Source of the DNA: Planctomycetota bacterium
GTDB lineage: Bacteria; Planctomycetota; Phycisphaerae; WQYP01
Direction: 5' to 3'
Length of the DNA: 5,359 nucleotides
NCBI GenBank assembly: GCA_021785155.1
Contig: JAJYGE010000020.1
Span: 1 to 5,359, forward strand
A model generated the notes under the pieces. It ran no database searches and was not told the DNA's origin. It saw only the letters and a list, made by a program, of their open reading frames with translations. The position numbers were made by a program, and so were the translations under genes. Positions 1 through 5,359 of this stretch are shown here, piece by piece. Position 1 is the first letter of the stretch. Every line of letters begins with the position of its first letter.

Positions 1-662
1 TTACCTTTGGCAGTCGCTACTTAAGCAAGTACGCTCCGCCACTGCTTAAACCGTTATTAGTAGGTTATGCACCACGCAAGCTTTCCCCGCAGCCCGCCAA
101 TAATACCACCATAGCCGCCGCGTCAAACAGAGCCATGGCCATCCATCAGGCATCGGGCCCGCGCATAATTCCAATTGCCGATTTACGGTCGGGTGGCAGC
201 TTTTATGGCAGGTATATTCAGACAATTTTCACCGATAATTGTACGCGATGTCACGGACGCGATCGACAAAAGGGGCACCTGAGGCTCGATTCTTATTATT
301 GGCTGCGGCACGGCAGCAACGGACGGCCCGTGGTGATTCCTTACAATGCTGATCGCAGCAGACTTTATCAGCGCGTGGCCATTCCGCTCTGGCAGCGGCA
401 CCACATGCCACCGCGCCACCACCACCAGCTTACAGCCAACGAGATTCAATTGATCCGCTGGTGGATCCAGACCGGCGCCAGCGGCAGCGCCACGTTGAAT
501 TCACTTCGTCCGCCGGAAGGTATCCGCCGCATTATCAATGCCATGACCCCACGCCAACGCGATGAAGATGTCCGAGCAAGCCAGAGCGCCAAACCAATTG
601 CGATGGGCGTGGCCGCGGATAACAACCCCATCGCTGGTGTGCAAGTTACGGGCCAATACTGA
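1..662 (+). CDS. Planctomycete-type cytochrome c domain protein, C-terminal part (5' truncated by window edge)
   Basis: The frame is open from base 3 to the TGA at 660-662, giving 219 visible residues, so the start lies upstream. A start at ATG 135 is possible but unlikely, because the residues before it look like part of the protein. Visible: a heme c attachment motif CTRCHG (Cys80, Cys83, His84 of the fragment), then QKGHLRLDS, then HMPP (Met135 a plausible axial ligand), then an LTANEIQLIRWWIQTGA ending. This order is that of the PSCyt1 family (Planctomycete cytochrome c). The opening TFGSRYLSKYAPPLLK resembles the segment that links a DUF2231-like membrane region to the cytochrome domain in some planctomycete proteins; that is from memory and not tested. 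The last 60 residues are unassigned and low in recognisable structure. The likely role is electron transfer at the periplasmic face; the partner is unknown. The domain call is firm, the whole-protein architecture is not. Confidence 0.85.
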   Translation, partial: TFGSRYLSKYAPPLLKPLLVGYAPRKLSPQPANNTTIAAASNRAMAIHQASGPRIIPIADLRSGGSFYGRYIQTIFTDNCTRCHGRDRQKGHLRLDSYYWLRHGSNGRPVVIPYNADRSRLYQRVAIPLWQRHHMPPRHHHQLTANEIQLIRWWIQTGASGSATLNSLRPPEGIRRIINAMTPRQRDEDVRASQSAKPIAMGVAADNNPIAGVQVTGQY

Positions 663-724
663 CAAGATCCCTTCGTATTGCACATGGATAGCAATCATAT
701 GATCGTGGATTCGCACAGCGCCCG

Positions 725-776
725 CTCGCCGCATAGCCGCAGGTTGGCCCCGGCGGGCGGCCCGCAGGCTGGCGAG
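725..776. terminator. GC-rich dyad between convergent genes, possible bidirectional terminator
   Basis: CTCGCC (725-730) pairs with GGCGAG (771-776). Inside it AGCC (735-738) pairs with GGCT (767-770), and GCGGG (753-757) pairs with CCCGC (761-765) around a 3-nt loop. The dyad lies between the stop of the cytochrome gene at 662 and the stop of the decarboxylase gene at 821, where a shared terminator would be expected. There is no clear T-run on either side, only TTAATCTT after 776, so it is not a textbook intrinsic terminator. It may simply be GC-rich spacer. Confidence 0.3.
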
Positions 777-820
777 TTAATCTTGCCCGGCGCGTTACGC
801 TGGTGAACTTGCTGCCGACA

Positions 821-1807
821 TCAGATCTTGAGTTTTCGGCGATAATACTCAATGGTGCGTTTAAGTCCCTCACGGCGATCAACCGCAGGTGACCATTGCA
901 GGAGCTTTTTTGCCAACGTGATATCCGGGCAGCGCTGGCGCGGATCATCCGGCGGCAGCGGGGTGTGAATAATCTCACTTTTTGATCCCACTAGTTCGCG
1001 TATTTCCTGTGCCAGTTGCAAGACCGTGACTTCATCAGGATTCCCAATGTTTACCGGCAAATGATAGGGCTGCGATTCCATAAGCATGATAAAGCCACGG
1101 ATTTCATCATCCACATAACAAAGGGATCGTGTCTGCGAACCATCGCCCTGTACGGTCAGCAGTTCACCTTTCATGGATTGTTTAATAAATGCCACAACCA
1201 CGCGCCCGTCATCAATAGCCAGCCGTGGGCCGTAAGTGTTGAAAATTCGGACGATGCGCGTATCGACGCCACGTTCACGATGATAGGCCATGGTGGCAGC
1301 TTCCATGAAGCGTTTGGCCTCATCATACATGCTGCGCATGCCCACGGGATTAACATGTCCCCAATAGGTTTCGCGCTGCGGATGCTCCAGCGGATCGCCA
1401 TAACATTCACTGGTTGAAGCAATAAACATACGAGCTTTACAGCGTTCCGCCAGTTCCAGCAGGGTAACGGTAGCCATGGCATTAACCTTCAGGGTAATAA
1501 CCTGATGCTTGACATACCCCACCGGACTGGCCGGGCTGGCCAGATGCCAAATCCGATTGTAATGGCCGGAGGCAACCGACGAGGGCAAGCCAGTGGCAAG
1601 GTCATGTTCAATAAGTCTGAAACGGGAATTGTTTTCCAGGCCGTGCAGATTTTCCCGCGCTCCGGTAATCAGTGAGTCAACACCTGTAACATCATGCCCG
1701 AGTTCAACCAACGCCTCGGCAAGGTGCGATCCTAAAAAACCGGCGGCACCGGTTAAAAGCACCTTCATTGGTTCGGTACGGCAACTGGCGGGAATTTCCA
1801 ATTTCAT
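821..1807 (-). CDS. UDP-glucuronate decarboxylase-like NAD-dependent epimerase/dehydratase (UDP-xylose synthase)
   Basis: A predicted cytoplasmic extended short-chain dehydrogenase of 328 residues. The likely reaction is UDP-glucuronate to UDP-xylose plus CO2 with bound NAD+, feeding surface glycan synthesis. Visible in order: Rossmann motif GAAGFLGS (residues 20-27), STSECYGDPLEHPQ with the TSE catalytic element (132-134), YWGHVNPVGMRSMYDEAK with the Tyr161/Lys165 pair, RIFNTYGPR, DDGRVV, GDGSQTRSLCYVDD, and DDPRQRCPDIT, whose Arg292 fits the arginine typical of UDP-glucuronate decarboxylases. Length is normal for bacterial members. Three in-frame starts exist: 1852, 1807 and 1768. I chose 1807 because AAGGAAAG lies 6 nt upstream on the coding strand. 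ATG 1852 is buried in a strong hairpin, and ATG 1768 has no ribosome binding site although it sits right at the Rossmann strand. It is transcribed away from the glycosidase gene. A related UDP-sugar epimerase is possible, but the motif set favours the decarboxylase. Confidence 0.88.
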   Translation of the reverse strand: MKLEIPASCRTEPMKVLLTGAAGFLGSHLAEALVELGHDVTGVDSLITGARENLHGLENNSRFRLIEHDLATGLPSSVASGHYNRIWHLASPASPVGYVKHQVITLKVNAMATVTLLELAERCKARMFIASTSECYGDPLEHPQRETYWGHVNPVGMRSMYDEAKRFMEAATMAYHRERGVDTRIVRIFNTYGPRLAIDDGRVVVAFIKQSMKGELLTVQGDGSQTRSLCYVDDEIRGFIMLMESQPYHLPVNIGNPDEVTVLQLAQEIRELVGSKSEIIHTPLPPDDPRQRCPDITLAKKLLQWSPAVDRREGLKRTIEYYRRKLKI

Positions 1808-1813
1808 GCTCGG

Positions 1814-1821
1814 CTTTCCTT
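1814..1821 (-). promoter_or_regulatory. Ribosome binding site that decides the decarboxylase start at 1807
   Basis: On the coding (minus) strand AAGGAAAG precedes the ATG at 1807-1805 by 6 nt, a good Shine-Dalgarno match and spacing. The upstream ATG at 1852 also has an AGGAAAG, but at 9 nt and partly inside a hairpin. Confidence 0.6.
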
Positions 1822-1837
1822 CAACAGTATTGTCATC

Positions 1838-1877
1838 GGCCCGATCAGTCATGCGCCATGACTTTCCTGATCGGGCC
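1838..1877 (-). promoter_or_regulatory. Perfect 11-bp-arm hairpin in the decarboxylase leader
   Basis: GGCCCGATCAG (1838-1848) and CTGATCGGGCC (1867-1877) are exact reverse complements. Between them, TCATG (1849-1853) and CATGA (1857-1861) form an inner stem around a 3-nt loop, leaving a 5-nt bulge at 1862-1866. In the minus-strand transcript the bulge reads GAAAG and forms part of the Shine-Dalgarno-like AGGAAAG, while the ATG at 1852 lies in the inner stem. If translation starts at 1807, the hairpin ends about 30 nt before the start codon. It could control translation, stabilise the mRNA or be a protein-binding palindrome. The structure is seen directly; its role is inferred. Confidence 0.6.
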
Positions 1878-1898
1878 TGTCAGCAATCAAGCGAGGGC

Positions 1899-1904
1899 AT
1901 TTTA
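1899..1904 (-). promoter_or_regulatory. Candidate -10 element for the decarboxylase gene
   Basis: On the minus strand this reads TAAAAT, five of six matches to TATAAT. No good -35 lies 16-18 bp upstream (about 1921-1928). Use of this element would place the transcript start near 1892, so the 1838-1877 hairpin would sit close to the 5' end of an 85-nt leader. Planctomycete promoters are poorly defined, so this is weak. Confidence 0.22.
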
Positions 1905-1905
1905 A

Positions 1906-1954
1906 GGGCAACGGGCACTTGCCGCCATGGCCGAAAACGCGGCCACGGTTGCCC
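1906..1954. repeat. Nested inverted repeat in the intergenic region
   Basis: GGGCAAC (1906-1912) is the exact reverse complement of GTTGCCC (1948-1954). Inside, TGGCCG (1928-1933) pairs with CGGCCA (1940-1945) around a 6-nt loop. An alternative outer pairing exists between CGGGCA (1912-1917) and TGCCCG (1950-1955). It could be a cruciform, an operator or a structured leader; no T-run follows that would make it an intrinsic terminator. Confidence 0.45.
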
Positions 1955-1973
1955 GATGTCAGGAGATTCTTAA

Positions 1974-1998
1974 CATACCGCCATTTCAAGCGGTTATG
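1974..1998. repeat. Imperfect dyad, possible operator
   Basis: CATACCGC (1974-1981) and GCGGTTATG (1990-1998) are inverted copies apart from one extra base, separated by 8 bp. The size suits a dimeric transcription factor site between divergent genes. No regulator gene is visible in the window. Confidence 0.28.
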
Positions 1999-2036
1999 AA
2001 GTAATCCAAAGCGCTGGCGCACCGTGACAGTTGTCC

Positions 2037-2069
2037 GCGTCAAGTCGCAACCGCGCCCGCTTTTGACGC
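2037..2069. promoter_or_regulatory. Perfect 7-bp inverted repeat overlapping a TTGACG -35-like hexamer
   Basis: GCGTCAA (2037-2043) and TTGACGC (2063-2069) are exact reverse complements separated by 19 bp, so the arms are 26 bp apart centre to centre. The right arm contains TTGACG, a close match to the -35 consensus, facing the glycosidase gene. A poor -10 (TGTTAA, 2085-2090) follows at 16 bp. This could be an operator over a promoter; the evidence is sequence only. Confidence 0.3.
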
Positions 2070-2137
2070 AAATACTGAAGTCCATGTTAACGTTTTGTAT
2101 GTTTGGTCAGGTGGCCGAATTCGCGCAAGCGGATTAA

Positions 2138-2143
2138 TATACT
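2138..2143 (+). promoter_or_regulatory. Candidate -10 element TATACT for the glycosidase gene
   Basis: TATACT (2138-2143) lies in an AT-rich patch (TTAATATACT), with four of six matches to TATAAT and all three strongest positions kept. It would put the transcript start near 2150 and give a leader of about 24 nt to ATG 2174. No clear -35 hexamer lies at the right distance. If used, it rules out the in-frame GTG at 2144 as the start. Confidence 0.28.
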
Positions 2144-2173
2144 GTGGGTATGGCGAAACTTCGGGGAAAAACG

Positions 2174-5149
2174 ATGAAAGTAAAGCATTTATCATCCAGG
2201 TCAGCAATGCTAATTGCGTTGGCTTATATCCTGATGGGCAGTTTGCTTGTGCCGGCGCGATCGGCACGAGCGAATACCGATATGTTCAAGCCCATCGGCA
2301 GCGCCGCGAGTGCTATTCATATTAATGGCCGCGGTTTTACTATTCATGGCAAACATGTATTTATCTGTTCGGGCAGTTTTCATTACGCGCGGGTGCCGCG
2401 GGCATTGTGGAAAGACCGCCTGCTGAAAATGAAGCGGGCCGGATTCAATACCGTGCAAACGTATGTCTTCTGGAATTTTCAGGAACCCAAACCCGGCGTC
2501 TATGATTTTCATGGCCGGGCCAATCTGGACGCATTTCTGAAATTAATTCACAAGATGGGGATGTATGCGCTGGTGCGTTGCGGGCCGTATGATTGCGCCG
2601 AATGGGACGACGGCGGATATCCGTTGTGGCTGGCATTTGAAAAAGGCGTGCTGGTCCGCGAGGATGATCCGGCATTTATGAATCCGCTGCGGCAATTCTG
2701 GAACCGCCTGCTGCCGATCGTGGCACGCAATCAGATTAACCAAGGCGGCTCTGTCATCTTGGTGCAGTTGGAAAATGAAGATCCGCAGGGCTGGGGGACC
2801 GACATGCCCAACCAATATTTCCGGGATTTGTACAACATGGCGCGGAAGCAGGGCATACAAGTGCCGATGTTTTTCAGCGGCATGCATCATGGCTTTGACC
2901 CGGCCGGGCATAACCCTTGGAATGATGCCACACGCACCAGCCCGTGGTACACCACCGAATTCTGGTCCTCGCGAACGTGGTATCACGGTTACGGTGCCAT
3001 GTCTCGGCCGAAGCAGGTGCAATTAAACCGCAGCATCTGGAAGATCATCGCGTTCGGTGGATCAGGTTACAACTTTTATATGCTGGTGGGGAGTACCAAT
3101 TTTTGGCTGTGGAATGACAATGAATTGGCGGCATGTTATGACTATTCCGCCGCCATCGGCCAGGGCGGCGATTTGCGCCCCATTTATTACAACATGAAAC
3201 GGGCCAATTACTTTGCCCGCAGCTTCGCCAACATTCTTGAAAACAGCGTCAATGCGGATGCGAAATATCAAGGCTTCGCACAGGGTGTACGTGTACTGGC
3301 CCGCAAGGCACCGGCAGGAACCATTGTGTTTCTGGATAACAATACTTCGGAATCTGCGACCGCCGCTATGAAAAACGGCACCAAATTACGCGTTGCGGAA
3401 CGGGGAATCCGCCCAGTCGTGCTGGATGCCACCCTGGGTAAAACCTGGAAGATCGTATCATCTTATTCCCGTATTTTGGGTGTCCAGCATGAAAACAACA
3501 TGACTACAGTTGTACTGTATGGCCATCCGGGACATCGTGCGGATATTTCTTTTTCCAGCGAGCGCGTGGCACACGTCGGCGGGGCTATGCAGCAAGTCAG
3601 GCAAAGCAACGGCGATGTTTTCGGTGTCCGTGCGGTATTTCCATCAGGCATGAAGCCACGCATTGCCACGGCCACCGTCGGCTGGCATGTCCTGCGAGTG
3701 ATTATTGAAAATCGAGCCATGGAAAAACATACATGGTTTGTTCCGTCGAAGACCGGATCAGTTGTGATTGTCGGCCCGGCCTATGCGGGACAAATAAGCA
3801 AAGCCCATGGCAAGTGGACCCTTTCCACCGATACGCCAATAGACCACGCCATCGCCGATGCTCTGGTGTATGGTGTAAGGCCTAAGCCGATTGCTTTGAA
3901 AAACATAGTCAATGCAACACCTTCACTTCCGGCACCGCCGCAGATTTATCACTGGCAAAGCACGTCCATCACCGCGCCTGCACAACTGACATTCAAGCCA
4001 ACCGGTTGGCCTAAGGCCGCGCAGCCGCAGTCCATGGGAGCCGATGGAATTCTCAGTCCGTGGTGCTGGTATCGCGCGATGGCCAACAGCCCCGACGGCG
4101 GATTATGTCAATTAAATCTAAGCCACGTTTCCAATTTGGCGTCCGTTTTTATTAATGGTAAATATTGCGCTACTACAACGCATGCGCGAAGCATTCCGGT
4201 TACGTTGCACAATGGGCGCAATTTGATCGCGATTTTTACCGCCGAACATGGCAGAACCAAGCTTTTTAGTTATCTCGGCCCCGTGAATAAAGTTCTGGCG
4301 AAAGGAATCTGGGGGAATGTGACGCTGGAACAGGCTCCGCTGAGGACAATTCCGCTGCGGACCTGGCAGGTTAAGCCCCTATCCGACAACTTCACCGCCG
4401 ATGTAAAAACAATTCAGCGGGCGGATTACACTGGTAGGGGCTGGCAAAGCGTTTTCACCGGAACGGATTATTTCCATGGCCGCGCAGGCTATGCCTGGTA
4501 TCACCTGGTATTGCCGGAAATCAGCAATCCGCGGGCAGCCCGTGTGATGTTTACTGATATCGATGATAACGGCACCGTATTTGTTAATAATCATAAAATT
4601 TTGACCCACTACGGCTTCGGTCAGGAATTTCAAGTTGCGCTGGAAAAATACTGGAATAAATCTGGATCTAATAATCTGGATGTTCTGGTGCAAAACAACT
4701 CCGGTCCCGGCGGGATTATGGGGACAGCCGGAGTACAGTTATTCGCCGCCGACGGGATTAATCGCATTACGCCGTGGCACATGCACGACGGAGTCGGCCT
4801 TGGTAAATCCGACATTGCTTGGACGCCGGTGACCAGATCGCCCACACCCAGTGGGCCGCCACGGTTTTACAAGGGCTATTTCAATTGGAAGCGCGGCAAC
4901 AATGCCCACAGTGTCCTGCGGGTGTCGTACACGGGTTTATCCAGCGGGCACATCATTGTTAACGGCCATGATTTAGGCTTATACCCGGATCAGACCATGC
5001 CGATGGGGCTTTATATTCCGTCCGTCTGGCTAAAAGCGGGGCGCAATACCGTTGAAATTCTCGATGAACGCGGACATTCGCCCAAGCAAGTCCGCATTGT
5101 CATTGAACAAGCCGCCAGCCGGATACGGGCGACGTTGGCACAGAATTAA
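2174..5149 (+). CDS. Secreted GH35 beta-galactosidase-like glycoside hydrolase with C-terminal beta-sandwich domains
   Basis: A 991-residue enzyme predicted to hydrolyse terminal beta-galactosides outside the cytoplasmic membrane. Residues 1-33 form a Sec-type signal peptide: basic start MKVKH, hydrophobic core from about 11 to 26, and an ARA cleavage site near 33; there is no lipobox cysteine. The GH35 TIM barrel covers about 48-350: CSGSFHYARVPRALWKDRL, GFNTVQTYVFWNFQEP, RCGPYDCAEWDDGGYPLW, GGSVILVQLENED with acid/base Glu202, and TTEFWSS with nucleophile Glu262, then a GSTNF element and YDY. The usual ENEYG is ENEDP here and GGTNF is GSTNF, so it is a divergent member. Residues 350-590 look beta-rich but unassigned. 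Three jelly-roll-like modules follow, near 620-720, 770-860 and 885-970; the last carries VNGHDLGLYP and LYIPSVWLKAGRNTVEI, typical of galactose-binding domains in GH35. ATG 2174 is chosen over GTG 2144 and ATG 2150 because GGGGA lies 6 nt upstream and the signal peptide then starts normally. Exact substrate specificity cannot be read from sequence. Confidence 0.92.
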   Translation: MKVKHLSSRSAMLIALAYILMGSLLVPARSARANTDMFKPIGSAASAIHINGRGFTIHGKHVFICSGSFHYARVPRALWKDRLLKMKRAGFNTVQTYVFWNFQEPKPGVYDFHGRANLDAFLKLIHKMGMYALVRCGPYDCAEWDDGGYPLWLAFEKGVLVREDDPAFMNPLRQFWNRLLPIVARNQINQGGSVILVQLENEDPQGWGTDMPNQYFRDLYNMARKQGIQVPMFFSGMHHGFDPAGHNPWNDATRTSPWYTTEFWSSRTWYHGYGAMSRPKQVQLNRSIWKIIAFGGSGYNFYMLVGSTNFWLWNDNELAACYDYSAAIGQGGDLRPIYYNMKRANYFARSFANILENSVNADAKYQGFAQGVRVLARKAPAGTIVFLDNNTSESATAAMKNGTKLRVAERGIRPVVLDATLGKTWKIVSSYSRILGVQHENNMTTVVLYGHPGHRADISFSSERVAHVGGAMQQVRQSNGDVFGVRAVFPSGMKPRIATATVGWHVLRVIIENRAMEKHTWFVPSKTGSVVIVGPAYAGQISKAHGKWTLSTDTPIDHAIADALVYGVRPKPIALKNIVNATPSLPAPPQIYHWQSTSITAPAQLTFKPTGWPKAAQPQSMGADGILSPWCWYRAMANSPDGGLCQLNLSHVSNLASVFINGKYCATTTHARSIPVTLHNGRNLIAIFTAEHGRTKLFSYLGPVNKVLAKGIWGNVTLEQAPLRTIPLRTWQVKPLSDNFTADVKTIQRADYTGRGWQSVFTGTDYFHGRAGYAWYHLVLPEISNPRAARVMFTDIDDNGTVFVNNHKILTHYGFGQEFQVALEKYWNKSGSNNLDVLVQNNSGPGGIMGTAGVQLFAADGINRITPWHMHDGVGLGKSDIAWTPVTRSPTPSGPPRFYKGYFNWKRGNNAHSVLRVSYTGLSSGHIIVNGHDLGLYPDQTMPMGLYIPSVWLKAGRNTVEILDERGHSPKQVRIVIEQAASRIRATLAQN

Positions 5150-5173
5150 GGATTCCTGAAATGAGGGAGAATC

Positions 5174-5359
5174 ATGAGTGAGATTAAGCTTGTTATTCGT
5201 GACAGCAGGCGAGACATTTCCGGCACTTGCCATGCTGCCTTTGCAGATCGTGCGGTGGCGGCACTGTGCGATGAACCTGAAACCATTGCGGAACTTGAGG
5301 CGGCATTGGAACGCTTTGAGGCTCCGGATGAAGCAGAAGCTTTCAGGTTATTTAATCCG
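5174..5359 (+). CDS. Small acidic protein of unknown function, N-terminal 62 residues (3' truncated by window edge)
   Basis: The frame runs from ATG 5174 to the last base without a stop, so only the N-terminus is seen. GAGGGAGA (5163-5170) ends 3 nt before the ATG, a strong ribosome binding site. An ATG at 5161 in another frame stops after six codons and is not the start. The protein opens MSEIKLVIRDSRRDISGTCH, continues AFADRAVAALCDEPETIAEL, then a likely helix EAALERFEAPDEAEAF. It is rich in Glu, Asp and Ala, with no signal peptide or membrane segment in the visible part, so it is probably cytoplasmic. I do not recognise the family. The 24-bp gap after the glycosidase stop, with no terminator, suggests co-transcription. 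The codon pattern reads as real coding sequence up to the edge. Confidence 0.7.
   Translation, partial: MSEIKLVIRDSRRDISGTCHAAFADRAVAALCDEPETIAELEAALERFEAPDEAEAFRLFNP

Larger units (their letters stand above)
1808..2173. other. Divergent intergenic region with several inverted repeats
   Basis: About 366 bp separate the two divergent starts. I see no convincing protein-coding frame here; the short frames that cross it have no recognisable motif. It contains four dyads: 1838-1877, 1906-1954, 1974-1998 and 2037-2069, plus candidate promoter elements for both genes. It must hold the control sites of both the decarboxylase and the glycosidase genes. The density of perfect dyads exceeds what I notice in the rest of the window, but I have not measured its significance. 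Confidence 0.7.

Noticed and set aside
1016..1417. 133-codon open frame on the + strand, antisense to the decarboxylase
   Set aside because: It is fully overlapped by a gene with clear catalytic motifs and shows no motif of its own, so it is a shadow frame.
1808..1852. Decarboxylase start at 1852 (343 residues)
   Set aside because: The extra residues are polar with no family resemblance, and the start codon lies inside a strong hairpin. It remains possible, and the reading frame is the same.
1593..1973. 126-codon + strand frame running from the decarboxylase gene into the intergenic region
   Set aside because: Most of it is antisense to the Rossmann region, it crosses the hairpin, and it has no protein motif.
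2144..2173. Longer glycosidase start at GTG 2144 or ATG 2150
   Set aside because: Neither has a ribosome binding site. They add a polar stretch before the signal peptide, and a candidate -10 element lies directly before 2144. ATG 2174 has GGGGA 6 nt upstream and gives a normal signal peptide.
2543..3022. 159-codon open frame on the - strand inside the glycosidase
   Set aside because: It lies opposite the conserved GH35 catalytic region and has no recognisable domain; it is best explained as a by-product of codon bias.
1..5359. CRISPR array, tRNA, rRNA, insertion sequence, defence or other mobile system
   Set aside because: I saw no regularly spaced repeats, no cloverleaf-like sequence, no transposase or integrase motifs, and no gene combination typical of a defence or mobile system.

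Overview
The window looks like chromosomal DNA from a Planctomycetota bacterium. The main evidence is the C-terminal part of a Planctomycete-type cytochrome c protein (PSCyt1 family) at the left edge. A large secreted family GH35 glycosidase fits the polysaccharide-degrading lifestyle of that phylum. A class such as Phycisphaerae is possible, but the sequence alone does not settle it. Base composition looks moderate (about 50-55% GC by eye). I see no transposase, integrase, CRISPR array, tRNA or rRNA, and no sign of a mobile island.

Layout from left to right. (1) Positions 1-662, + strand: 3' end of a membrane-linked c-type cytochrome protein, open at the left edge. (2) Positions 663-820: a short, GC-rich gap between convergent genes, with a dyad that could terminate transcription. 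(3) Positions 821-1807, - strand: a complete NAD-dependent short-chain dehydrogenase/reductase of the UDP-glucuronate decarboxylase (UDP-xylose synthase) type. (4) Positions 1808-2173: a divergent intergenic region of about 366 bp, unusually rich in inverted repeats. One is a perfect 11-bp-arm hairpin that buries the upstream candidate start codon of the decarboxylase gene. (5) Positions 2174-5149, + strand: a 991-residue exported GH35 beta-galactosidase-like enzyme with both catalytic glutamates and several C-terminal beta-sandwich modules. (6) From 5174 to the right edge, + strand: the first 62 codons of a small acidic protein I do not recognise. It starts 24 bp after the glycosidase stop with a strong ribosome binding site and is probably co-transcribed.

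How the genes work together is only partly visible. The decarboxylase would make UDP-xylose in the cytoplasm for cell-surface glycans, while the GH35 enzyme would trim beta-galactosides outside the cytoplasmic membrane. They share a divergent control region but not an obvious pathway. The cytochrome gene is convergent and probably unrelated. I found no convincing new multi-gene system. The most unusual features are the structured leader of the decarboxylase gene, the intergenic dyads, the enlarged GH35 enzyme and the unrecognised downstream reading frame.
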